The notes under the pieces: generated by a model | Told to the model about the DNA's origin: nothing | Database searches by the model: none | Seen by the model: the letters and a program-made list of their open reading frames with translations, nothing else | Translations under genes and position numbers: made by a program | In this document: positions 34,982 through 42,757 of the stretch, piece by piece | How positions within the stretch are numbered: position 1 is the first letter of the stretch | How the letters are laid out: each line of letters opens with the position of its first letter | Source of the DNA: an uncultured Paracoccaceae bacterium | GTDB lineage: Bacteria; Pseudomonadota; Alphaproteobacteria; Rhodobacterales; Rhodobacteraceae | Assembly: GCA_937995865.1 (NCBI GenBank) | Contig: CALKJA010000108.1 | Coordinates: forward strand, 1-43,770 | Direction of reading: 5' to 3' | Length of the DNA: 43,770 nucleotides

Positions 34982-34993
34982 CACCGCACGGTG
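34982..34993. promoter_or_regulatory. 12-bp palindrome between the cupin and luxI-like genes
   Basis: CACCG-CA-CGGTG (34982-34993) is a perfect palindrome 70 bp before the luxI-like start and 77 bp before the cupin start. It could be a divergent operator for a regulator encoded elsewhere. It is not a classical lux box. Confidence 0.35.
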
Positions 34994-35062
34994 TCCACAA
35001 TCAATCGCTAACCATTCGGCCCTACCCATTTCCAGCGAGGACACAACGCTTGGAGACATCCC

Positions 35063-35695
35063 ATGATCCGCTTCATTTATGGCGACCAGCTGAACATTTT
35101 TCCCAAACTTCAACGCAGCATGCACGAAGACCGCGCATGGCAATTTAAAACGCGTTTGGGTTGGGATGTGTCAGTTGATGACAATGGCTGGGAGCGCGAT
35201 GAATATGATGCGCTAAACCCGCTCTACGTCATTTGGGAAAAGCCGGACGGCGCACATGGCGGATCGATGCGGCTTTTGCCCACGACGGGGCCCACCATGG
35301 TCAATGACCATTTCACGCATCTGACGGATGGGGTTGAGATCAAAAGCCCCATGATCTGGGAATGCACACGGTTTTGCCTCGCGCCCGATGCGTCTCCCAA
35401 CACAGCTGCAGCGCTGATGCTGGCTGGCGGTGAGGTGCTCCAAGGTTTTGGGCTGATGTCTTATGTCGGTGTCTTCGATGCGCGTATGGTGCGAATTTAC
35501 GGCCGCATTGGTGCCTCGCCCGATGTGCTTGGCAGCCAAGGTAAGGGCCGTGAAAAGATCGCGGTGGGCCTGTGGGAATTTGACAAAACCGTCCAACTCC
35601 GCGTGGCGCGGGCCGCAGGACTATCGCCCAACATTGCGCGCCGCTGGTTCGACCGGGCCTTTGGGCACGCGATCAGCCGTGACGTAGCAGCCTGA
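35063..35695 (+). CDS. LuxI-type acyl-homoserine-lactone synthase
   Basis: This enzyme makes an N-acyl homoserine lactone signal from S-adenosylmethionine and an acyl-ACP. The 210 residues carry the conserved LuxI pattern: Arg24, Phe28 and Trp34 in RAWQFKTRLGW, acidic residues 44-49 in ERDEYD, Arg70 in GGSMRLLP, and the Glu/Arg pair in WECTRFCL. These are the classical LuxI invariants in their usual places. GGAGA precedes the ATG. No luxR lies in the window, so its receptor must be elsewhere or absent. The acyl chain cannot be read from the sequence. Confidence 0.95.
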   Translation: MIRFIYGDQLNIFPKLQRSMHEDRAWQFKTRLGWDVSVDDNGWERDEYDALNPLYVIWEKPDGAHGGSMRLLPTTGPTMVNDHFTHLTDGVEIKSPMIWECTRFCLAPDASPNTAAALMLAGGEVLQGFGLMSYVGVFDARMVRIYGRIGASPDVLGSQGKGREKIAVGLWEFDKTVQLRVARAAGLSPNIARRWFDRAFGHAISRDVAA

Positions 35696-35747
35696 CCATC
35701 AATAATCGCCCCTAGAACCTGTCTCTGCGCGGCCCTATGGTCGCGCA

Positions 35748-37280
35748 ATGGCACTTCCCGCACTCACCTTCTCTGACGACCAGGCGCACGCTTTCGATAC
35801 CATCTCTGAGGTGTTGTCCGAGGCAGGCGTAAACCTTGCCGATGGTCTCCTGCAGCCTCCACGAGAAGGCAAAAGCAGCGTTATGGCCGTGGTAGGCAAA
35901 GCGGGATCCGGCAAGACTCTTCTTTTGGCTGAGTTGTACAAAGCCTTGGAGGCCGCGGGGGTTGATGTGGTCAGCGGCGATTTCGAGAGCCGCAAAAAAA
36001 AGGATCGCCGGACGCTGGCCATTTTGGCACCAACCAACAAAGCCGCATCGGTTTTGCGCAACCGGGGCGTTCCAGCAACGACAATCCACCGCATACTTTA
36101 CACACCGGTCTATGATCCCGAATATGAAAAGATCGCTGAGTGGCTTAACGGCAATGCCGAGCAGCCGGAGATCGAAGGTCTTACCGAAACCGCGCTGGAG
36201 CGGGCGCGTTTGCAATTTGAAAGCTCCAAATCGCTTTTTGCGGCATTGGCTGCGGCGGGGCTGCGCGGGTCGGATTTCATTACGGGCTGGAAACGGCGCG
36301 AAGATCCGCTGGATATCGGCTTTGTCGACGAAGCCTCCATGCTTGATGAAAAGCAATTCAATGATTTGGGCGAAATTTTCCCAACCCTGCTCATGTTTGG
36401 CGATCCCGCACAGTTGGCGCCGGTGAATCAATCTGGAGCGATGATTTTCGAAACCCTGCCCGCCCCGCGCAAGCTCACCCTATCGCGGGTGCACCGGCAG
36501 GAAGCAGATAACCCGATCCTTGATCTTGCCCATGCGCTTGCCGATCCGGATCTGGAATTTCACCAATTTGAGCAGATGGTCACAGATGCCGCTGCCCGCG
36601 ATGATCGCGTGGTGCTGGGCCAACGGGTTGAGGCAGATCTTATGGCCCGCTCCCCGGTTTTGGTCTGGCGCAATGCCACACGCATCCGGCTTATTCAGGC
36701 CTTTCGCGGCGCATACGGCGCACCCGAAGACGATCTACTGCCCGGTGAGCCTTTGATCTGTGACGGGATCGAACTGCCAATGAAGCACCGCAAGAAACGG
36801 CTTGATCTTGAGGCGCGTGGCCTGATCAAAGGCGCGCAGGTGGTGTATCTTGGGCCGGGGCGAAAGCCGGGCTTTTCACGGCTTCACGTCATGGGTGCCG
36901 AAGATCCGCGCGTGAACGCCGCCTCAATCGTGAAAATCGAAAAGCCGGATGAGGAAGAGCCCTTTATCCCTTTTGCCGCACGGATGGGTGCTACCTTCCT
37001 GCACGGCGCAGCTGTGACGATCCACAAGGCGCAAGGTTCGCAATGGGACACGGTGCAAGTCTTTGCGCCTGATATCTTTGTTGCCGCCCGCATGGGCCGA
37101 ATGGAAGCTGGGATCGCGCTGTGGAAACGGCTTGCCTATGTTGCGATCACGCGCGCCTCTGAGCGGTTGATCTGGGTGACCCGCAACCGTCTTGCACGAC
37201 CTTCGGGAACACTGATCACTGATGATCTCACACCTGAAAGCGTGCCCCTAACCTTAACGTCCGAGGAGCCAGACCCATGA
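35748..37280 (+). CDS. Compact RecD/Dda-like superfamily 1 helicase
   Basis: A 510-residue SF1B-type helicase or ATP-dependent exonuclease component. Walker A is GKAGSGKT (50-57), Walker B is DEAS near residue 194 and motif III is GDPAQLAP near 213. Motif V is TIHKAQGSQWDTV near 424 and motif VI is YVAITRASERL near 464. It lacks the N-terminal extension of RecD2, which makes it similar in size to phage Dda. It should unwind DNA 5' to 3', although this is inferred from the family. It overlaps the SDR gene by 4 bp. Confidence 0.92.
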   Translation: MALPALTFSDDQAHAFDTISEVLSEAGVNLADGLLQPPREGKSSVMAVVGKAGSGKTLLLAELYKALEAAGVDVVSGDFESRKKKDRRTLAILAPTNKAASVLRNRGVPATTIHRILYTPVYDPEYEKIAEWLNGNAEQPEIEGLTETALERARLQFESSKSLFAALAAAGLRGSDFITGWKRREDPLDIGFVDEASMLDEKQFNDLGEIFPTLLMFGDPAQLAPVNQSGAMIFETLPAPRKLTLSRVHRQEADNPILDLAHALADPDLEFHQFEQMVTDAAARDDRVVLGQRVEADLMARSPVLVWRNATRIRLIQAFRGAYGAPEDDLLPGEPLICDGIELPMKHRKKRLDLEARGLIKGAQVVYLGPGRKPGFSRLHVMGAEDPRVNAASIVKIEKPDEEEPFIPFAARMGATFLHGAAVTIHKAQGSQWDTVQVFAPDIFVAARMGRMEAGIALWKRLAYVAITRASERLIWVTRNRLARPSGTLITDDLTPESVPLTLTSEEPDP

Positions 37281-38002
37281 AAACCATCCTGATCACTGGA
37301 GCAAGCCAAGGCATCGGCGCGGAGGCCGCGCAGCAATTCTTGGATGCCGGTTGGCATGTGGGGCTTTTGGCCCGGCGCTCTGAACCGCTTGAGCAGCTAG
37401 CCAAAGGACGGGCGGCCACGGTTCTGCCCGCAGATGTGACCGATGAAGCCGCGGTGGATGCGGCTTTTGCAAAACTTGCGAGCGAAACAGGCCGCATCGA
37501 TGCGCTGTTTAACAATGCCGGCATGTTCGGCCCACAAATCACCATTGATCAAGTTAGCTATGCCGAATGGCGGCAGGTTGTGGATTTGAACCTCAATGGC
37601 ATGTTCCTTGCGGCGCGCGCGGCGTTTCGCCAGATGCGCGCGCAATCCCCTCAGGGCGGGCGGATTATCAACAACGGCTCCATATCCGCGCACACCCCGC
37701 GCGATGGCTCTGTTGCTTATAGCAGCACCAAAAGCGCGATTACCGGGATGACTAAGACCCTGTCGCTTGATGGGCGGCCCTTTGATATTGCCTGCGGGCA
37801 AATCGATATCGGCAATGCCCGCACGGACATGGTGCGCGCGTTGGAGGAACGCCGCGCGGCGGATGGGCTTCCTCCGATTGAGACGATGGATGTCGCCGAT
37901 GCGGCGCGCGCTGTTTTGCAAATGGCGGAGCTACCGCTTAGTGCAAACGTGCAGTTCATGACGGTAATGGCAACAAAGATGCCCTATATCGGGCGCGGTT
38001 GA
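37277..38002 (+). CDS. SDR-family oxidoreductase
   Basis: This 241-residue short-chain dehydrogenase/reductase has TGASQGIG (7-14) to bind NAD(P), NNAG (79-82), Ser135 and the catalytic Tyr148-x3-Lys152 (YSSTK). The nucleotide site with an Arg after the second strand (LLARR) suits NADP. The substrate is unknown. It is translationally coupled to the helicase gene (ATGA overlap), an unusual partner that is likely only a shared transcript. Confidence 0.94.
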   Translation: MKTILITGASQGIGAEAAQQFLDAGWHVGLLARRSEPLEQLAKGRAATVLPADVTDEAAVDAAFAKLASETGRIDALFNNAGMFGPQITIDQVSYAEWRQVVDLNLNGMFLAARAAFRQMRAQSPQGGRIINNGSISAHTPRDGSVAYSSTKSAITGMTKTLSLDGRPFDIACGQIDIGNARTDMVRALEERRAADGLPPIETMDVADAARAVLQMAELPLSANVQFMTVMATKMPYIGRG

Positions 38003-38010
38003 GCACGCGG

Positions 38011-38040
38011 GGGAGAAAACTCTTGAAAAGAGTTTTTCCC
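38011..38040. terminator. A/T-stem hairpin between convergent genes (second copy of the design)
   Basis: AAAACTCTT (38016-38024) pairs with AAGAGTTTT (38028-38036) around GAA. An outer GGGA/TCCC (38011-38014, 38037-38040) with one bulged G extends it. It stands 9 bp after the SDR stop and just before the convergent stop at 38042. The design (9-bp A/T stem, 3-nt loop, then TCCCGC) matches the hairpins at 4400-4441. Confidence 0.7.
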
Positions 38041-38041
38041 G

Positions 38042-38797
38042 CTACCGGCGTAAAAGCCGGAAAGCTGCCGATGCCAACCAACCGGCCGCAATAGCAATCG
38101 CCAGCGACATAAGGCCATAAATAAAGGGCTGATTATGGGCCAGGTTATAAAGAAAGCGCTCAAGCCCAACTTTGTGAACCTCAATCCCAGTTTCAAAAGT
38201 GCTCACGACCTCGCGGCCACGAGTCAGGAAAATGCGCACCGTATATTCGCCCTCGACCAGATTGGCAGGCAGTCCGACGCTGGCACGAAAGAGCGCTTCT
38301 TCGGTTAGCGAAACACCACTTTCCAACCGCAAATAGCTGCCTTCTGCTTCGCGAATACGCACCAAAGCCTCCCGGAATTCGACAGGGTCAGCGATCGCAG
38401 ATCCAAAACCGACAAGCCTGATTGCCTGATCCTTGGAAATGCCGTGGCGCAGATCTTCGGTGTAGCTGATCACATCATAAAGAGGGCCAGTAGATTTTAC
38501 CGCGTAGAAAGACGGAGCCGCGTCGACTTCGACCTCAGCCGTATTGATCCAAATCCCAGCAACACGGGCCTTCTTGCGCACAGTTACTGGCGCAGATGGC
38601 CCCGCCACCGTAATGACGGCCTCAAGTGGATCAGGGCTTATGACTGGCGCGTCGCGCTTCACGGCCCCAAAGATCAGGATCTCTGAACCGGTAAACGTTG
38701 TCGTGATGGCCACACGGCTTTGCGACAGGTCAGCCACGATGCTTTCCTGTGCCTGAGCGGGCAGCGCCCAAAGGAGGATCAACCAAAGCCAACGCAT
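38042..38797 (-). CDS. TIGR02186-family exported membrane protein
   Basis: A 251-residue protein with a signal peptide (MRWLWLILLWALPAQAQ), a beta-rich periplasmic domain of about 200 residues (SIVADLSQSRVAITTTFTG, KSTGPLYDVISYTEDLRHG) and a single C-terminal membrane span (about 226-247) ending in FRLLRR. It resembles the TIGR02186 group, which is found next to sulfite exporter genes in alphaproteobacteria. The TauE gene ends one base before its ATG at 38797. Function is unknown, possibly a partner of the exporter. Confidence 0.82.
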   Translation of the reverse strand: MRWLWLILLWALPAQAQESIVADLSQSRVAITTTFTGSEILIFGAVKRDAPVISPDPLEAVITVAGPSAPVTVRKKARVAGIWINTAEVEVDAAPSFYAVKSTGPLYDVISYTEDLRHGISKDQAIRLVGFGSAIADPVEFREALVRIREAEGSYLRLESGVSLTEEALFRASVGLPANLVEGEYTVRIFLTRGREVVSTFETGIEVHKVGLERFLYNLAHNQPFIYGLMSLAIAIAAGWLASAAFRLLRR

Positions 38798-38798
38798 G

Positions 38799-39716
38799 TC
38801 AGTGCCCCCCTGCCGCGCCAAGCGAGAAAAGCTCGGAAGGCATCACAAGAAGATCAAAGGCAAGCTTACCGCACACCAAAAGCACCATAGCGGCAAGCAA
38901 AATGCGGAGCTGTTCGGCTTTCATACGCGCACCGATCTGCGTTCCAATCTGCGCGCCGATCACACCACCAACAAGCAACAGAACCGCAAGCACAACATCG
39001 ACGGTAAAGTTCGTTGTCGCGTGCAGCATCGTCGTAAATGCGGTCACAAAGATGATCTGGAACAAAGACGTCCCCACAACAACTTTGGTTGGCATCCCCA
39101 ACAAATAAATCATCGCGGGCACCATGATGAACCCACCACCCACGCCCATGATCGCGGCCAAGATACCCACCGCCAGCCCAACCAGCAGAGGCGGAATAAC
39201 CGAGATATAAAGCCCAGACACCCGGAACCGCATCTTGAACGGCAACGCATGCACCAGCCCGTGCTTACGGCGCACAGGTTTGACCGCCGCTTTGCGGGAT
39301 TTGCGAATTGCGTTGAGGCTTTCGATGAACATCAGCCCACCAACGACACCCAAGAACACAACGTAGCAAAGCTTTACCAGCAGATCGACTTGGCCCATCG
39401 ATTTCAGATAATTGAACAAGACCACGCCAAGGGCGGCCCCAACAAGCCCGCCAATCAGCAAAACAGTGCCCATTCGGAAATCAACTGATTTTCGCCGGAC
39501 ATGCGCCAGAACCCCCGAAAACGAAGAGGCGACGATTTGGTTCGCTTCAGTCGCAACCGCAACAGCGGGCGGGATGCCAATAAAGAACAAAAGCGGCGTC
39601 ATAAGAAATCCACCACCCACGCCAAACATGCCACTCAGCACGCCCACCATGCCGCCCAACCCCAACAGGAGAAACGCGTTAACCGAAACCTCGGCGATGG
39701 GCAGATAAATTTGCAT
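38799..39716 (-). CDS. TauE/SafE-family anion exporter
   Basis: A 305-residue inner-membrane protein with about eight spans. It carries the repeated motif of the family: FGVGGGFLMTPLLFF in the first half and MGVGGGFIMVPAMIYLLG in the second. The family exports sulfite, sulfoacetate or related anions. The start at 39716 (MQIYLPIAEV) has AAAGA nearby. The frame to 39761 would add 15 unlikely residues. The gene lies just upstream of the TIGR02186 gene, separated by one base. Confidence 0.9.
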   Translation of the reverse strand: MQIYLPIAEVSVNAFLLLGLGGMVGVLSGMFGVGGGFLMTPLLFFIGIPPAVAVATEANQIVASSFSGVLAHVRRKSVDFRMGTVLLIGGLVGAALGVVLFNYLKSMGQVDLLVKLCYVVFLGVVGGLMFIESLNAIRKSRKAAVKPVRRKHGLVHALPFKMRFRVSGLYISVIPPLLVGLAVGILAAIMGVGGGFIMVPAMIYLLGMPTKVVVGTSLFQIIFVTAFTTMLHATTNFTVDVVLAVLLLVGGVIGAQIGTQIGARMKAEQLRILLAAMVLLVCGKLAFDLLVMPSELFSLGAAGGH

Positions 39717-39728
39717 TGGCGTCTTTCG

Positions 39729-39759
39729 GGCTGGAGGGATGGACAGTCCAGTCCCAGCC
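39729..39759. promoter_or_regulatory. Nested inverted repeat upstream of tauE
   Basis: GGCTGG (39729-39734) pairs with CCAGCC (39754-39759). Nested inside is TGGAC-A-GTCCA (39740-39750), a perfect palindrome. It lies 13 to 43 bp upstream of the tauE start on its coding strand, a good place for a repressor site or a leader hairpin. Confidence 0.4.
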
Positions 39760-39847
39760 ACCTTGGGTTACAAAATACACAGCCTAGGCGATAGGGCCAG
39801 TCCCGCGACAAATCGGATCGTTGCTGGTTGTTTTGGCCCTGAGCCGC

Positions 39848-40990
39848 CTAACGCTCTTTTACATAGGGTTCTCCGCCCGCGCGCGGCGGAATGGCTTTGC
39901 CCACAAAGCCAGCAAGGATCACAACGGTGAGGATATAGGGAAGCGCATCCATAAACTCGACAGGGATAGTGAATCCAAGCCCAATTGCCGCCAGTCCGCG
40001 CAACGCCAGCGATGCAATCAGAAGACCCGCAACCGTCTGCGCCATGACCTTTAGCGGTGACAGGCCCCGCCCCTTGGCAAACATGAACGCCGCGATCAGC
40101 GCCACGATGGCCGCCAACATGATCCCAAAGGAGAACAGCAGATCCGACGCAAGGACGGCATCCATCGACTGAAACCGCAGCGCGAGGGCTTGGAGCAGAC
40201 CAAACAGCAGACAGGCGTAGAGCGCATACCAAGGGCGCCATTTTGCGAAAATCAAAGCTGCAAGCGCGATGTAGCCCCGGCCCGCTGTCATCTCTTTGAC
40301 GAAACCCGCCTGAAGAGAGGTGGCAAGATATGCGCCCGCGACCCCGCAAAGCACGCCGCAGATCGCAACAGCGGCAAACCGAAGCCCCACAACGCTCACA
40401 CCCGCCGTGTCCACCGCCGCGGGGTTCTCGCCTACAGCGCGCAGCCGCAGGCCAAACCGTGTGCGGAACAGGACGTACCAACTGATAGGCACCAACGCGA
40501 GCGCAAGATAAACAATCGCCGTGTGGCCGGAAATCAGATCACTATAAAGCGGGCCCGCCACAGGCACGGGCAAGATCGCCTCAGCAAAGGGCCATTCCCA
40601 AGGGGTAAAGCGCCCTTCCCCGGTCAAAGAAGGCGTGCGCCCGCCCTGCGAGAACCAGCTTTGCGCCACAAGGACGGTCAGGCCAGACGCCAGAAAGTTG
40701 ATCGCAACGCCTGAGATAAGTTGATTGCCCCTAAAAGTGATCGATGCGAGCCCGTGAATGAGAGACAAAAACATCGATGCAGCGATCCCCGCCAGCAAGC
40801 CCAACCAAACCGACCCGGATACATAAGCAATAGCCGCAGACAGAAACGCCGCCGCGAGCATTTTGCCCTCAAGCCCGATATCAAAGATGCCTGCGCGCTC
40901 TGAATACAATCCCGCAAGACAGGCCAACAGCAGCGGCGTGGCAAGTCGGATCGTTGAATCTAGAACTTGAATAAGGGTTGCATAATCCAT
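39848..40990 (-). CDS. Nucleoside ABC transporter permease (NupQ/BmpG-like)
   Basis: A 380-residue permease of the branched-chain/BMP group with about nine to ten spans. SERAGIFDIGLEGKMLAAAFLSA is the typical N-terminal motif and FVGKAIPPRAGGEPYVKER the C-terminus. The EAA-like loop is VRTRFGLRLRAVGENPAAVDTAGVSV. With the permease at 41627 and the ATPase at 42757 it forms an importer for nucleosides or purines, by analogy to NupOPQ and BmpCDE. The stop ends 131 bp before tauE. The binding protein is not in the window. Confidence 0.88.
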   Translation of the reverse strand: MDYATLIQVLDSTIRLATPLLLACLAGLYSERAGIFDIGLEGKMLAAAFLSAAIAYVSGSVWLGLLAGIAASMFLSLIHGLASITFRGNQLISGVAINFLASGLTVLVAQSWFSQGGRTPSLTGEGRFTPWEWPFAEAILPVPVAGPLYSDLISGHTAIVYLALALVPISWYVLFRTRFGLRLRAVGENPAAVDTAGVSVVGLRFAAVAICGVLCGVAGAYLATSLQAGFVKEMTAGRGYIALAALIFAKWRPWYALYACLLFGLLQALALRFQSMDAVLASDLLFSFGIMLAAIVALIAAFMFAKGRGLSPLKVMAQTVAGLLIASLALRGLAAIGLGFTIPVEFMDALPYILTVVILAGFVGKAIPPRAGGEPYVKER

Positions 40991-40996
40991 GTGTCG

Positions 40997-41623
40997 TCAG
41001 CGCTCCGTTACCAGCCGAAAGGCCATGAAGGCGAGGAAAGTCCCAAGGGCCGCTTCGATATAGCGGCGCCCCTTGGCATAAAGCGCGCGGAACTGCGCAG
41101 CAGAGAACAGCAGACCCCATGCTCCGTGGCAAGCAAACGAGATCGCAAATGCTCCAAGGAAAAAGGCCGCTATGATGGCCACCGGTGCCACGGCAACGCC
41201 CGAAACCGCGTGGATCGCAACCCAAAAGAAGATCGCCTTAGGGTTTGTTGCTTGCAACACAAAGCCCGCGGCATAGCTGTGCAGAGGCGTGCGCGGCTTT
41301 ACCGCCGCAGGTTGGACCGTACCGCCCTGCACCGCTTTGCGAAGCGCGCCATAGGCGAGATATGAAAGATAGGCCGCCCCGACAAACCGCAGCGCCGTAA
41401 AGGCCCAGGCCGCTTGCTCAAGCAAAAGACCCACGCCCAAAAGGGTCAGCCCATTCAGCAGCACAGAGCCGCTCGCGATTCCGAAGGTAGTCCAGAGAGC
41501 GGCCGCACGGCCCTGCGCTGCGCCAACGCCAAGCAACAACGCCACCGAAGGTCCGGGGCTAAGCGCCGCAACAAACAGGATCGCAAAGCCAGCAATCATT
41601 CCAGGAAGGAATTCAGCAAACAT
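40997..41623 (-). CDS. LysE-family amino-acid exporter, inside the ABC operon
   Basis: A 208-residue LysE/RhtB-type exporter with about six spans. Its N-terminus has the family pattern FAALSPGPSVALLLGVGAAQGRAAAL, and LQATNPKAIFFWVA lies mid-protein. It exports amino acids or similar small molecules. The gene sits between the two permease genes with gaps of 3 and 6 bp, so it is co-translated with them. This position in a nucleoside importer operon is unusual. Confidence 0.9.
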   Translation of the reverse strand: MFAEFLPGMIAGFAILFVAALSPGPSVALLLGVGAAQGRAAALWTTFGIASGSVLLNGLTLLGVGLLLEQAAWAFTALRFVGAAYLSYLAYGALRKAVQGGTVQPAAVKPRTPLHSYAAGFVLQATNPKAIFFWVAIHAVSGVAVAPVAIIAAFFLGAFAISFACHGAWGLLFSAAQFRALYAKGRRYIEAALGTFLAFMAFRLVTER

Positions 41624-41626
41624 CCG

Positions 41627-42757
41627 TCATTCCCCCGGCGTGCGCGCAGCAGATTGCGCGCGCGCTGCCTTTGCCAAGCGGCGGCGCGTAAAGAACGCCT
41701 CAAACGGCATACGCACCATGTTATCAAGCGCACCCGTGAACAGGATCACAAGCGCTTGTATCACGATGATGAGTTCTGTGGGGATCGAGGTCCAAAAGGC
41801 CAATTCCGCCCCGCCTTGGACCAAGAAGCCGAAAAGCAGTGCCGCAATAACGATGCCAATCGGGTGCGAGCGCCCCATCAGCGCCACAGCAATCCCGATA
41901 AAGCCGGCGTTTTGGACAGAGTTATTCACCAGCCGTTCCGCCTCGCCCATCACGGTGTTGATCGCCAAAAGGCCGGCAAGACCGCCCGAGATGACCATTG
42001 TGATCAGAATAATCCGTGTTGAGGAGATGCCCGCATATTTGCCAGCCGGTTCCGATTTACCAAACGCGCGGATCTCATAGCCAAGGGGCGTGCGCCACAG
42101 CAGCAGCCACACGCCATAGGCCGCCCCAAGGGCCAAGAAGAGAGAGATATTCACAGGCGGTGCTTTGGAGAACGGAATGCCGACCACAGCAAGGATCTCG
42201 TGCAGCGTAGGCAGGTTTGTACCTTCGGGGAAACGCGCCGAGGAGCTTTCCATTTGACCGATCGGTTTAAGCCCATTGTTCAGCAAATAGATGATCAGAG
42301 CAAAAGCGATATAGTTGAACATGATCGTTGTGATCACGATGTGACTGCCACGCTTGGCTTGCAGATAAGCAGGAAGAAACGCCCAAGCCGCCCCAAACAG
42401 GGCACCACCTACAATAGCGGCGGGCAACGCAAGCGCCCAATGCGGCCACGGCACAGCAAGACACACAAGCGCCACGCCAAGCCCGCCCAATGTCGCTTGC
42501 CCTTCACCGCCGATATTAAACAACGACGCGTGAAATGCGATGGCCACCGCAAGGCCGGTGAACATAAAATTGGTCGCGTAATATAGCGTGTAACCCCAAC
42601 CATAGGTGGAGCCCAGCGCGCCTTCGACCATATAACTCAGTGCCTCCATCGGGCTTTCGCCAATGGCAAGAATCACAAGCGCCGAGATGATCGCGGCAAG
42701 CAGCAAAGAAATGAGAGGAACAAGGAGCACATCGGCCCAGCCTGGCATTTTATCCAT
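41627..42757 (-). CDS. Nucleoside ABC transporter permease (NupP/BmpE-like)
   Basis: A 376-residue permease of the same group with about nine to ten spans. FHASLFNIGGEGQATLGGLGVAL is the family motif. The EAA-like loop is RTPLGYEIRAFGKSEPAGKYAGISST, and GFIGIAVALMGRSHPIGI is typical. Its start overlaps the ATPase stop by one base (TGATG), so they are translationally coupled. It forms a heterodimer with the permease at 39848 in the model. Confidence 0.9.
   Translation of the reverse strand: MDKMPGWADVLLVPLISLLLAAIISALVILAIGESPMEALSYMVEGALGSTYGWGYTLYYATNFMFTGLAVAIAFHASLFNIGGEGQATLGGLGVALVCLAVPWPHWALALPAAIVGGALFGAAWAFLPAYLQAKRGSHIVITTIMFNYIAFALIIYLLNNGLKPIGQMESSSARFPEGTNLPTLHEILAVVGIPFSKAPPVNISLFLALGAAYGVWLLLWRTPLGYEIRAFGKSEPAGKYAGISSTRIILITMVISGGLAGLLAINTVMGEAERLVNNSVQNAGFIGIAVALMGRSHPIGIVIAALLFGFLVQGGAELAFWTSIPTELIIVIQALVILFTGALDNMVRMPFEAFFTRRRLAKAARAQSAARTPGE

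Noticed and set aside
34906-35062. A lux box upstream of the luxI-like gene
   Set aside because: CTGTCC near 34966 looks like a half-site, but no matching second half stands at the right distance.
38796-39488. 230-codon plus-strand frame rich in His, Asn and Gln
   Set aside because: It is antisense to tauE. The unusual composition is the mirror of membrane-span codons.
40190-42022. Two long plus-strand frames (174 and 202 codons)
   Set aside because: Both are antisense to the ABC permease and exporter genes, with the same Arg/Lys-rich mirror composition.
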